55,169 nucleotides of DNA from Gamarada debralockiae (lineage: Eukaryota > Ascomycota > Leotiomycetes > Helotiales > Hyphodiscaceae). Position numbers and translations under genes: made by a program. The notes under the pieces are model-generated. The model was given only the letters and a program-made list of their open reading frames with translations. It ran no database searches and had not been told where the DNA came from. The stretch is from positions 1-55,169 of the forward strand of contig NXFV01000609.1 of the NCBI GenBank assembly GCA_002803225.1. The letters run 5' to 3'. Below, piece after piece: positions 11,232 to 21,447 of this stretch (positions within the stretch are counted from its first letter, which is position 1; each line of letters opens with the position of its first letter).

Positions 11232-12589
11232 TCATATCTGCCGTATCTCCTTGCCCTTCATTTCCGGCCGTTCCACCTCCCATTCATCTCTCAGCACCGC
11301 ATATAATACGTCCCCCACCAACACACTCAAGCCCAAACTCCACACCAACGTGATGGCGTAGAAGAAGTTTGCGTTTCCACTTCCTGCATAGATCCAGAGA
11401 TAGTAGAATGCAGGTCCTAACAATGTCGCATATAACACGATCGAAGATTCAACGAAAGTGTATCGCATCAACGGGAAGACATGTCGATATAATGGTAGCA
11501 TGGCTAGGAAAAGCGACGTATCTGAGATCGAGGGATATGGTTTGAAGATGGCGAAGATTCCAAGAAGGATTGTGAGGACGAAAAGAGGTTGTGTGCGAAG
11601 TCGAATGGTCAAGCCACCAACATAGGATGATAGATGGAGCCAGAATACGCCAAGGAAGAAGTTCCGGAATGAGTCGAACATTTCGATGAAGAAATACCAC
11701 CATAGGCCTACGTTGGGAGTTAGATCTGGGAGGAGAAGCTGGACCCCGTATGTTGACGGCACGAACTCCCACGATCCGGTGATCAAGGAGGACATGTGTA
11801 GAAGACCATAGATCGACCCTCCAACTGCGACCATATTTCCCACAACAAAGCTAACCATGGGCTCTTCTTTTTTGGCGCGTCGGGTGTCGTAGCACAGTAG
11901 AATAAGAGGCGGGAGGAGGAGAAGTGGGTACATTGAGAGATATGATGCGAAAGCTATGGCGAACATTGAGGTCATGGAGGCGCCGGTGACGGCTTTCGAA
12001 ATGGCATGAAGTATTGCGCAGGTGGTGAAGACACTCGTTGGACGACCAATACAGGTGGCAATTGTAAATGGATTGAATAGGAAGCTATGCTTGTCAGCCA
12101 ATTGCCATCTCCTCCCAGACGACGTACTCACGCGGCAGCGATAGACAAGCTACTCCATCTCTTGTCTTTCCGCGGTGATGTGTAAAGTCTCGAAGACCCC
12201 GATACTCCAGATTCCGCAATTTTCATGAGCGCATTTGCACTCAAAAGATCTACCAATATGTATAACAAGTATGTGAAGGCGGGGTACGTCGAAGAGCTCG
12301 GCAGGAGGGAGAAGAGAGGTAGAAGCAGAGGAGCTTGATGGTAGACTCCGCCATCGTATGGGGATACATTATGGTTGTAGAGGAAGAGACCCTCTTGTAC
12401 TTTTTAATGTCAGCTTCGAAACAAGTGCGCAATGTGATGGTACATACATCTCTTGAAGCTGGTCACCGGAGTCGAGATCTCGACGCGTGCTGTCAATAGA
12501 TCTGGAAGGCCTGGAAAGGAGGTGAAAAGTAGAAGTCTAACAACAGCTGCCGCGCCAAAGACGGCAGCTTTCCTTCTGTCAATACTCAT
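11232..12589 (-). CDS. GPI transamidase subunit PIG-U (Gab1/Cdc91)
   Basis: Exons 12589-12448, 12399-12132 and 12084-11232 give 420 residues, the usual size of the family. The introns are 48 and 47 bases (GT-AG), and phases 1 and 2 are preserved. The N-terminus MSIDRRKAAVFGA leads into a hydrophobic segment. It is followed by TSFKRLQEGLFLYNHNVSPY and GGVYHQAPLLL, the hallmark PIG-U region, then FLFNPFTIATCIGRPTS and many hydrophobic segments up to EGR-type charged C-terminal residues. The product is a multi-pass ER membrane subunit of the GPI transamidase, which attaches GPI anchors to secretory proteins. It is divergent from NOP7, with 243 bases between the starts. The start was chosen because it directly precedes the conserved N-terminus. 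The introns were placed by eye. Confidence 0.9.
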
Positions 12590-12832
12590 GTTGATACTAT
12601 GGAAGAGCGAAAGAATGAAGCTCAATTGTTTCCAAGTTCGTTCAACTCCAGGGGCTTTTTCGAATCTGTCCTCGCGACGATTTGATACGGGAACGAGAAA
12701 TGCACATTGCGCAAAAGCTAAAATTCTGCCGAGGCGGTCAAGAAACTTTTTGGAGTTCTCGAATATTTTCTGATCAACCCCACGAGCTCTGCACAACAAT
12801 TGCCAGATTGATTACCGAGACAAACAGCCATC
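12590..12832. promoter_or_regulatory. Shared divergent promoter region, PIG-U / NOP7
   Basis: The 243 bases between the two start codons must hold the 5' regions of both housekeeping genes. No clear TATA box is seen. Confidence 0.5.
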
Positions 12833-14869
12833 ATGGGGAAGATAAAGAAGAAGGGAGTCTCTGGCCAAGCTAAGAACTTCATCACCAGAACACAAGCTGT
12901 ACGAAAACTACAAATCAGTCTACCCGATTTTCGAAAACTCTGCATCTGGAAAGGAATCTACCCTCGAGAACCACGAAACAAGAAGAAAGCCTCCAAATCC
13001 TCCTCCGCATCTACAACCTTCTACTACACCAAAGACATCCAATACCTGCTCCACGAACCTCTTCTACAGAAATTCCGCGAACAGAAGGCACTTGAGAAGA
13101 AGATCTCCAAGGCATTAGGACGAGGAGACGCACACGATGCGCAGAGGTTGGAGCGTAATGCTTCGAGACCAGAGAAGACGGGCAAGACGAAATATTCCTT
13201 AGATCATGTCATTCGGGAACGGTATCCCACATTTATCGATGCTCTGCGAGATCTCGACGATTGTTTATCAATGCTCTTCCTCTTCGCCAACCTCCCTTCC
13301 ACATCTACCGTCCCCGCAAAGATGATCGCGAGATGCGAACGATTATGTCTCGAATTCGAACATTATTTAATTGTGTCAAATAGCTTGCGCAAATCCTTCC
13401 TCTCTATCAAGGGCATTTACTACCAAGCGACGATTCAAGGACAGGACATTCTGTGGTTGGTGCCATACAGATTCAATCAGAGGGTGACTGGTGATGTAGA
13501 TTTCAGAATCATGGGAACATTTGTGGAATTCTACCAGACGCTCCTGGGATTTGTCAATTTCAGACTTTACACATCAATTGGGCTCGTCTACCCTCCCAAA
13601 TTCGACAAGGCCAGGGACGATCAAGATGCAGGATTAGGAGCCTTTTCACTCGAAGGAAATGGAATTGGCGCAATTGAGCAACCAAAGCAAATCACCAACG
13701 GTGAATCCTCGAAACCAGACCCCAAACTCCAAGCCGAGATCGACAAGTTGATGCTCTCCATGAATGTACCAGAGCCAGCGGAACCGCCTACCAGCCAAAC
13801 ACTCGCCGAAGAAGATGAAGAGCCAACCGACACAATCGACAAGTTTGAGCCCGCAGCTCCAGGTGGAGATGTTCTGCCTCAACCTTCATACTCAGCCACC
13901 GACCCATCTACCCTTTTCTCAAACTTCACATTCTTCCTCTCCCGCGAAACACCCCGTCAGCCACTCGAATTCATCCTCCGCGCTTTCGGCTGCAAACGAA
14001 TTGGCTGGGATGCAGTTCTCGGCGAGGGGGCGTTCACGCACAATGAGCTGGATCCCTCTATCACACATCAGGTCGTCGACCGACCTCCCATTGTTGTTGA
14101 CCCTGAGGCCGAAGAAAAAGTCGAAGACAACCAAACTGCCCAGCGACTTCGACCTGGATCAAGGGTTCCTGGCAGAATTTACGTGCAGCCGCAATGGGTC
14201 TGGGATTCTATCAATGACGAGGAGCTCAAACGGCCAGATTTGTATGCACCCGGCGCTCAACTGCCCCCGCATTTAAGTCCGTTCGTCAAGAAGGTCCGCG
14301 GACAGTATGATCCGAGCGCGCCTCTTAATGCACAGGAAAGAGAAGGCGAGGAGCTGGAAGTTGATAGTGAGGACGATGAGGAGGATATCTCGGATGATGA
14401 CGAGTTGGCTGTCAAGGGACCTAAGTTGATTCAGGATGTCGATGCTACGGCTGAGGGAATGGACGTTGCAGGCTCTGAAGACGACGATTCCGAGAATGAG
14501 GAGAAGGACGACGATGACGACTCATTCGGCGGATTCTCTGACGCCGAAGAAGGAGAGGACGATGAAGATGCTTCAGCGGCGATGCAACGACAAAAAGAAT
14601 TGGAAGCCGAGTTATTGGGTGTGGAGTTGAATGAGAAAGCAGTTGATCCAAAAACCAAGGCTAAGGCTGACGCAAAGAAGAAGGCAGCAAGGAAACAGAA
14701 AGAAGAGGATGAGGAGATTGAGCGGGCGAAGATGATGATGAGTCGGAAGAAGCGGAAGATTTTCGAGAAGATGACTTACAGTAATAAGAAGAAGGATGCG
14801 GAGGCTGAAGGATTGAGGGCTAAGAGGAGAAAGATTGAGAAGGCTGGGAAGGCGGCTCCTAGAGTTTAA
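12833..14869 (+). CDS. NOP7: Pescadillo homolog (ribosome biogenesis, PeBoW complex)
   Basis: This intronless ORF of 678 codons starts [19 protein letters not shown], the typical pescadillo N-terminus. The pescadillo domain fills about residues 5-290 ([40 protein letters not shown]). A BRCT domain lies at about 358-460, with the conserved Trp in [13 protein letters not shown]. It is followed by a long Asp/Glu-rich tract (about 505-585) and a basic coiled-coil tail with nuclear localisation potential (about 600-678). By family, it is the scaffold of the Nop7-Erb1-Ytm1 complex needed for 27S pre-rRNA processing and 60S assembly in the nucleolus. Length and domain order are normal. A copy of its last codons and 3' flank recurs at 18211-18377. 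Confidence 0.96.
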   Translation: MGKIKKKGVSGQAKNFITRTQAVRKLQISLPDFRKLCIWKGIYPREPRNKKKASKSSSASTTFYYTKDIQYLLHEPLLQKFREQKALEKKISKALGRGDAHDAQRLERNASRPEKTGKTKYSLDHVIRERYPTFIDALRDLDDCLSMLFLFANLPSTSTVPAKMIARCERLCLEFEHYLIVSNSLRKSFLSIKGIYYQATIQGQDILWLVPYRFNQRVTGDVDFRIMGTFVEFYQTLLGFVNFRLYTSIGLVYPPKFDKARDDQDAGLGAFSLEGNGIGAIEQPKQITNGESSKPDPKLQAEIDKLMLSMNVPEPAEPPTSQTLAEEDEEPTDTIDKFEPAAPGGDVLPQPSYSATDPSTLFSNFTFFLSRETPRQPLEFILRAFGCKRIGWDAVLGEGAFTHNELDPSITHQVVDRPPIVVDPEAEEKVEDNQTAQRLRPGSRVPGRIYVQPQWVWDSINDEELKRPDLYAPGAQLPPHLSPFVKKVRGQYDPSAPLNAQEREGEELEVDSEDDEEDISDDDELAVKGPKLIQDVDATAEGMDVAGSEDDDSENEEKDDDDDSFGGFSDAEEGEDDEDASAAMQRQKELEAELLGVELNEKAVDPKTKAKADAKKKAARKQKEEDEEIERAKMMMSRKKRKIFEKMTYSNKKKDAEAEGLRAKRRKIEKAGKAAPRV

Positions 14870-15002
14870 GTGACGTTTGGGATGGCAGGAAAAGTGTGGC
14901 GTTTAGAAGGTGATTCATGTGGAGTTTGGCGTGGGTCATTCATGTGAGAATAGACCCAGAAATGTCAAGTTCTTTGCCATGAACAAGGTTTCAATGCCAA
15001 GT
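14836..15002 (+). repeat. NOP7 3' end, source copy of a 167-base duplication
   Basis: This covers the last 11 or so codons, the stop codon and about 130 bases of 3' flank of NOP7. It matches 18211-18377 over 167 bases with no gaps and eight mismatches by eye (about 95 percent). Confidence 0.95.
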
Positions 15003-16663
15003 GAATCTAGATGTATTCCGTTTCTATATTTACCGTTCATATCCATGCTAGCAATACGAATTACTTCAATTCCCTCGATTTCTAGAAATATTGAATTCTG
15101 CAATCTAAATTCCACTCACTAGAAACGGGGAGGCAAAAATTTCCGGTTCGAGGGCTGTTCAAGCCCACGATGAGCTTAGCACACGCGAGATGAAATCAGC
15201 TCATGTGGCGATGTTATTCAGGCTCCAGGAAGTAGTAAAATGTCGCCGAGTTTCCTGCTGACCAACATGGAGAGAACTGTTGAGCCTCCTCCCGTGCCGC
15301 CGTTGGGGAAAGAGGTTGTCTAAAGGCGCCAAATTGCGGTTGACTTGTCCTCCCTGTCCACACAGAGGTTGTCCCGAAGTCTTGACTTTCCACTACAACA
15401 CGAGAAAATGGCTCTTCGATTCTGTCGTTCGCGGAGAAGAGGTCAGCGTCTGTGGAGATTGTTGTGGGGATCTTGGCTGGTGGGGATGTTGAATCAGGTT
15501 TCCCACTGCCGAGGTATTGAGTCAGACTGATGTTACAACATGGAGTATATATCTATAGTTGCCTACTATTGCCTCAGCAGCCTAATTATGCTTCAACGCT
15601 CTCTATTGATTAAGAAACTCTCCTTCTGTATCTACACTCTTCGGATATCTGCTTAATATACGCTCTTTGCCCAACATCTGATATGAGATGTCCTTGTAGT
15701 ACGTGACACGGGAGGTACAACAAACCCATTTGATAATCATGGCAGGGAGATAATGCAGAGGAATATCTCAAGCTGCGATTTGATGAAATTCAAAAGTAAA
15801 GAACATCCTCAAGAAATCAAGGATTCCACAACTCATCATCTCCACTTGGGTGCTTTCTAGCCACTCGACGAAAGACTTGAATCGTACTGTTGACTCTTTG
15901 GCGGGGACAGCGTTGTTTCTTGGCAAATGAGAGGGATCAAATTATATCTGTGTTCTTTTAAGCTCCTATGGCGTTGTTAAGCTTGTCAGGTCAGCTCCCC
16001 GGTTCTCGCAGACCTTGGCAAATTTAAATGGTTAAAATGTCCGTCCACAATGCTAATCTCAGCTTTTTGGTTCTTGAAATGTTGGACATTGTGCCGGTCG
16101 AACTGGCCCTCTACGTCTACTTTGCAGAATGAGCCCTAAGTTGAATCTTGAGCCGTGTGGGAATTATGGTTTCTGAAGTACTTTCATTCCTCCAATCAAA
16201 TCCCCCCGGTCCTCCACAAGCACGCAGTATTTGCGGTGCTTATCAGACATCGAATTCATGATTACATGCTTAACCAGAGAATGTAGCATTATAGGTCCAT
16301 TAATTATGGGTGAGGATGGACTCATGGTCGAAGTGAGCCAGGTTGAACGCTCTTAAGGGCTGCCAAGAAAAGGAAGCAAAAGATGCTCTTCCTATCACGG
16401 ACTGGAATTAGTTTCAATTTATATAAGCAGGAATCCCCTTAACCTTTCGATCAGAAAAATTACTTTACTATATTTCTCTTGCACTTTTATATTAAACACA
16501 ATGTTCGGGTACAATGGCCCCAATTCAATGGTCTTGGTCGTGGCTTTGTGCAATAATTGTCCGAGCCTAATAAGCGCCTTGTCTCAGAAGAGCCATCGGT
16601 ATTCATACCATGTCAACTACAAGAAATACAGCGGATATATAAGTATTGTTGACTACGCAACGA
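15003..16663. other. Intergenic, no supported gene
   Basis: Short overlapping ORFs near 15280-15530 have two Cys clusters in one frame but no family look, no clear start context and no splice-extended model. The rest contains stops in all frames. A TATA-like tatataa and pyrimidine-rich stretch around 16420-16490 sit just before a short ORF at 16501 that mostly mirrors the opposite-strand gene. Confidence 0.35.
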
Positions 16664-17827
16664 CTACTCTTGCTCCTTCTTCGCCTCATACCTATCCAAT
16701 AGCTGAGCCCAATCTAGATCCTTCTCAGCAGCAGCAAGGCTCTGCAACTTCAGCCCCAACATTCTCACAGCCTTTCGGAGATCCGAATCACGCTTCACCA
16801 AGTTCAAGCGGATAACTCCTTCGTCATCTTCGTTCTCATTGATCAGTTGCAGGAAGACGTCTAGCGCTACTCGAAACTGGTACCTGGATCTTTTGAGGGC
16901 ATCAAGAGCTCTCTTCTCTCTATCGTTCGGTGTAGCCTTAGAGGATTCTTTAGACATTTCCAGGATTTGGTTGGTAGTCAGCTCCCTGAGGTCGGTAGCG
17001 GCTTGTGATTCTTGGGCTATTGCCTCAGCCGTGATTTCTGGCTCAACAGGAGCTGGAAAAACGGTCTCTGGGAGTTCTTTGTCTGCAGACTCTCGGGGGT
17101 TCTTCTCACAAGTTTCGGCAGACCGTTGCATGCTCTCCTCCAAAACAGCTTCCGTCTCGATTTTATCTCCATGTGAAAGATCAGAGGCTGTTTTCTCAGG
17201 AGCCCTCTCAGCTCCAGTAATGCTGGACCCCGGCGTCTCTTGTGGTTTCTCCTCCAGATTCTCCTCTTCAGAACATTCTGCCTCGTCAGTTATAGGGGTT
17301 TCATGATGTGGTGGTGCGTCTTCGATATGGTCTTCGGTCTCAGTAATGGTGGAAGTAGGCTGATATTGCGCTTCATCTTTCTTGGGCGACTCAGGAATGG
17401 ATGGATCCTCCACTGGCTCGTCCCGGGAGTACTCTCCTACTGCAGAAGCTGGGGTTGATCTTTCTGGCGCTAGTACTTTGTTCAGGTCTTCAACTTTTGC
17501 CTCCGTCTCCTCCGGAAGTGATTGTTCGTGGGAGGATTTCTCGGTGCCGGTGTTGGGCTCAACAGGCTCGGGCAGTGATGGATCTGCAGTATTCTTCTTA
17601 AAGTCGTGCTCGTCATGCTCTGGGTGGATTGGTGTTGTAGGAGAAAGGTCATGAATTGTTTTGTCTGAATCATCGAATATCGGCGACTCGTCAGATTCTT
17701 CGGAAAGAGATTCAGGGTCCGTGGCAGTGGTAGCTGAGGAGTCCTGGTTGGCTTCTTCGTGATTGTGCTCGTGTTCGGTAACCGTCGACGCACCGTGGGT
17801 GTCAATGAGAAGGCCTTCCTCAGACAT
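16664..17827 (-). CDS. Acidic Glu/Ser/Pro-rich protein, unknown
   Basis: This intronless ORF of 387 codons begins MSEEGLLIDTHGASTVTEHE. Residues 1 to about 280 are low-complexity and rich in Glu, Ser, Pro and Thr, so probably disordered. The last 100 residues look folded and helical (EKRALDALKRSRYQFRVALD, RDSDLRKAVRMLGLKLQSLA, DLDWAQLLDRYEAKKEQE). I do not recognise a named family. The long open frame and the contrast between disordered and helical parts support a real gene. The opposite strand has ORFs that are shadows of it. Confidence 0.72.
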   Translation of the reverse strand: MSEEGLLIDTHGASTVTEHEHNHEEANQDSSATTATDPESLSEESDESPIFDDSDKTIHDLSPTTPIHPEHDEHDFKKNTADPSLPEPVEPNTGTEKSSHEQSLPEETEAKVEDLNKVLAPERSTPASAVGEYSRDEPVEDPSIPESPKKDEAQYQPTSTITETEDHIEDAPPHHETPITDEAECSEEENLEEKPQETPGSSITGAERAPEKTASDLSHGDKIETEAVLEESMQRSAETCEKNPRESADKELPETVFPAPVEPEITAEAIAQESQAATDLRELTTNQILEMSKESSKATPNDREKRALDALKRSRYQFRVALDVFLQLINENEDDEGVIRLNLVKRDSDLRKAVRMLGLKLQSLAAAEKDLDWAQLLDRYEAKKEQE

Positions 17828-18210
17828 GTTGATTGGCAGTGTTCACTTGAAAATGAAGAGGAGAGCAGCTCAAATTGATGATTTATTCCATTTCGATCAC
17901 TTAGATTCTCTGCCTTTAACGCATCGCAAAAGAAGTGACGTGGAATCTGAGATGATTCAGTGTTTGGGAGATCATCTGTATTCACGGCGCAGGTTTAGCG
18001 GCTACATTTAAGATGTGGCAGTGAATGACTGGTTAAGCGAAAAAGGGTGAACTTTCCGTGGTAATAGGGGAGAGCCAATTAAGGAGAAACGGAACTAAAG
18101 GAAGCGACACTTTATGCAAGTGGCCAGAAGAAGACCATAATGATGGCCTCATGGCGTGCCTCAGATATCTTTGCTCGTGGTGAAATCCCTGTGATACTGG
18201 GCGATAGTGG
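17828..18210. other. Intergenic, likely promoter of the acidic-protein gene
   Basis: No coding signal was seen between the start of the acidic gene and the duplicated NOP7 tail. Confidence 0.35.
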
Positions 18211-18377
18211 TGAGAAGGCTGGGAAGGCGGCTCCTAGAGTTTAAGCGATGTTTGCAACGGCAGGAAAAGTGTGGCGTTTAGAAGGTGATTCGTGTGGAGT
18301 TTGGCGTGGGTCATTCATGTGAGAATAGACCCTGAAATGTCAAGTTCTTTGCCATGAACAAGGTTTCAATTCCAAGT
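18211..18377 (+). repeat. Displaced copy of the NOP7 3' end
   Basis: This is a gap-free 167-base match to 14836-15002 that keeps the last NOP7 codons (AGKAAPRV then stop). Upstream NOP7 coding sequence is absent. The copy lies 3.4 kb away in the same orientation, with the acidic-protein gene between the copies. Mismatches cluster just after the stop codon. Confidence 0.95.
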
Positions 18378-18713
18378 AATCCAATCCGCGCTTCAACTCA
18401 CTGTCAAGTCGATTGAGCTAAGTCTTATAAAATTCCTCTTTCTTGTTTGCTATACAGCCTTCGAAGTTAAATCACCACACTTTCCTAGCTTTTCCACAAG
18501 ATTCGACACCAAATTACCACAAGTTCGTTACCTCAAACACCTCTAACACTGTTCCTTTTCCCCTCCAATAGCTTCTCAAGGTAACTCAACCCTTCTACTC
18601 ACTGTGGAACAGTCGTAAGTCAACACAACCAAGGTAATTCCCAACCAACTCCCTTCAGGTCAACAACTTCTAACCACCTCCAGCTGACCACTTCACATCC
18701 CCATTGGATCACG

Positions 18714-19460
18714 ATGAAAACTTTCACCTCTCTCGCGTTCTTTCTCTCTATGCTCACCTATGCCCTAGGCCTCACTCTCCTTGAAAATATCAATATCACT
18801 GAGGGAGCATGACCTGGTCCCACATTGGCGGTGGGCCTTGTAAGTCATCCTCTCCAAAATCAGCGTACACCCACTTCCTTTGAAAGAATGATTACTGATT
18901 TAGAAACAACACTCTGCCAAGGTCAAGGCCCCGGCACCTACACATTCGCCTGGGAAGCCTTCGACAACGTCTCCAACCGCGGCTGCATCTCGACTGCTAC
19001 TGCAATCCGCTCTGCAATGAAATGCAACAAGGTCCTGACTCCCGTCTCCTCTCTCTCCCCCTCCACACCCAAAGTCTACTAACCCACACAGTGGCCAGAT
19101 ACCACATGGGCTACGACAACCGCAAGTGCCCACCCTTACCCCTCTTCCACTTCGACACGATCAACAACGGCTGTCTAGGCGACAATGTTATTGTGGAGTA
19201 CTATGGTTTCTGGGAAACTCAGATAAGTAAGTGACACTTTTTTCTATTCTGGCAGGATTAGTGAGTAAATGCTGACTCCAAAATTCCGCCCAGAGCACCT
19301 GTCTTTTGATTTGATGGTGAGGCTTATGGTGGATTGGAAGCTGGAACGACGTGTACTTGTGGGAGCACGGGACTGGACCCGCATGGGACTTGGGCTTGTG
19401 GTTGCTCGTTCTTTTGCCTTATCATGTAGTTGAGGAGCGGTGCGAGGAGGTTGGGAAATT
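18714..19460 (+). pseudogene. Decayed or mis-split small secreted protein gene
   Basis: An ATG at 18714 opens a clear signal peptide (MKTFTSLAFFLSMLTYALG), but the frame stops 32 codons in. A likely intron (18840-18903, GTAAGT donor, TTTAG acceptor) leads to TTLCQGQGPGTYTFAWEAF and GCISTATAIRSAMKCNK. After a branch-like tactaac and an acag acceptor comes YHMGYDNRKCPPLPLFHFD and GCLGDNVIVEYYGFWETQ. The next GTAAGT donor is at about 19227. The pieces do not join in one frame with simple splicing: a one-base shift is needed near 18811, and the first junction makes a stop. A Cys-containing secreted protein is inferred, of unknown family. It is either a pseudogene or wrongly assembled here. Confidence 0.4.
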
Positions 19461-21447
19461 GCGTAGTTGCGCAGTGGATATGCGTTGCTTCGACATTGGC
19501 GGGGGTTGGGGAAGTGATAATGGCAGCAAGCTCTTGCCTGCTTAGTGGGAACAGATACGGTAACAGGGCAACAAATGGGACAAAAACTATTCCTGAAGCT
19601 ATGCAGGAGAGCCTCCATCAACCATGCACAGTCCCTAACTTACTTCGTCGACGGATACATGAATCCCTATCCAAAGTTATCACAACCAACAACGCCCCAT
19701 CCAGCCCCCTCAGTCCCTACTCCCACCCATCCAACCTCCCGCTGCACCCGTTCCTGGTCCTCAAATACCAATACTGAGCACCTCCACAACTCTTTACGTA
19801 TGACCGACAACTTTCTCACCAGTAGGTCTACCGATATAATATCCACCCACACAACAAGCAATAATAAACAAAACTTAATCCATATCTCCACAGTATTCGC
19901 CGGCCTTGGGTATCGGCTATTCGCTTCTCTGGTTTACCATCTTCTTGAGCGGTTCTCAACCCCCTCCAACTCCTCTCTCAGCTTCTCCTAGTAGTAGTGA
20001 CAAGTATAGGGGAACTTTGTGTAGAGCTCGCCGCTCGTGCTATGGGTATATCGGGCCGTACTTGGGTCGGCGTTAGGGCCGAAGCTTGCACAGCCTAGAT
20101 CGCTGAAGCGTCTGGTTGTAGTTGTTGTGGTAGAGTACCTAGGGCTTGGGTTTGGGTTGAGTGTGTGGATGCTGATGGAAGAGCCTGCCTTTGGTGTCGA
20201 AATGGACCCATCCGTTCGTGTACGGCATGGTCGGCAATTTTGAGGAGTAAAGGAGGTTAGAGTCTGGCGATGAAGACTTTGAGAGACGAGAAGGTCTGAG
20301 GAGGGTGTTCAGGTTGAGTTTCTTGAGAGACTTAGTGCGACGTCACAGTTCGTGGAGTTGCGGTGGTGACAGTGTGCTATGCAAAATTCCCATACTGAGA
20401 TCTGCTGAACATTTGGCCCTTGCGTCCAAATTTAGACTGTACAAGCAATTGAATATCTCAATATACCTATAGTTCGCGAAAACAGCAATCCATAAGTTCA
20501 TAAAGGACTTTCCATCCATTCCTTCTTGAAGGTCCTCCCCCGATACCGAACTCTGAGATTTCAGCACCACCACACAAACCATCTGCTTCCCTCTCCAACT
20601 CACTCTCCTCAACCCCCATCCCCTTGCCAGATCCCAAGGTCACCCCTAAAACACCATTTCCTTCCCATGGAACCATGCCCACAAGTACTGAATGAGGCGA
20701 TACGTGAACAACACAAAAAGCCAGGAAAGAAGCATGAATCCAGCTGCCCGAGCATTATTGGAGCGCCTTTCCTTTCAGACTTATAAATCATAACCAAGTA
20801 CACAGTAAGAATACGTGGTGAAGCTGCTAATTCCGTGCGAGGGTGCTGCCCATGAGGCTCAAACTACTTTCAAAAGCCTCAAGCACTGGGGTTGAGGCTT
20901 CCCATCCCAGACTCTTGTAAGAAAAGAATTATAAAACAAGTAAGATAACAAGGGCTTCTTCGATAGAAATAGGGACTTCTCAACCGCCATACTGTGGCTG
21001 GCTTTGTGTTACTGCACAACCCTGTGATGAGCGGTCAATGGTTGATATCCAACAATTTGAAGCTTCTGGTTCGCCAAATATTAACCACGATTCGCAAACG
21101 CTCTCGCACATCAAAACCTGGGACCATACAACTGTTCCACGAGATAGCTATGGTTGATGGTTGTCTTTGCTGGGGATAATCTTGCGTTTAAGTACAATGC
21201 AGTTTTCGATTCTAACTTTGTAGCAATTCACTTCAAGTTCTACCAAAACCATTTTATAAATCTCCATTTGAGTGCGATCCTTCGATTGCGGCAAAAGGTA
21301 CAACAGTTACAAGAGCACTGTCAAGAGGCCTCCAAAAATGAAACCAATCTTGTTACTGAGGATGCTTAATAAAGAAGCGAAAGGAAGTCCGGTGACTACA
21401 GTTGTGGCAAGTAGCCAGTTGGATGAAAGGGTGACCGAGGCCCCGTT
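19461..21447. other. Degenerate stretch with isolated coding-like pieces
   Basis: Two pieces look coding by composition but have no supported gene model. One runs GIGYSLLWFTIFLSGSQPPP at about 19910-19970 (hydrophobic, then Pro-rich). The other starts EGPPPIPNSEISAPPHKPSA at about 20527-20690 and stops cleanly. They could be remains of one Pro-rich membrane protein. Nothing else is recognised up to the end of the HET gene. Confidence 0.3.

Noticed and set aside
12250..12799. Separate minus-strand ORFs upstream of the PIG-U body
   Set aside because: They are explained by PIG-U exons 1 and 2 read through introns, plus the 5' region.
15280..15530. Cys-containing small ORFs in two frames
   Set aside because: No signal peptide, no known pattern, and both frames look equally coding-like, so chance is likely.
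16501..16815. Plus-strand ORF of 104 codons
   Set aside because: Half of it is antisense to the acidic-protein gene, and the rest has no protein-like features.
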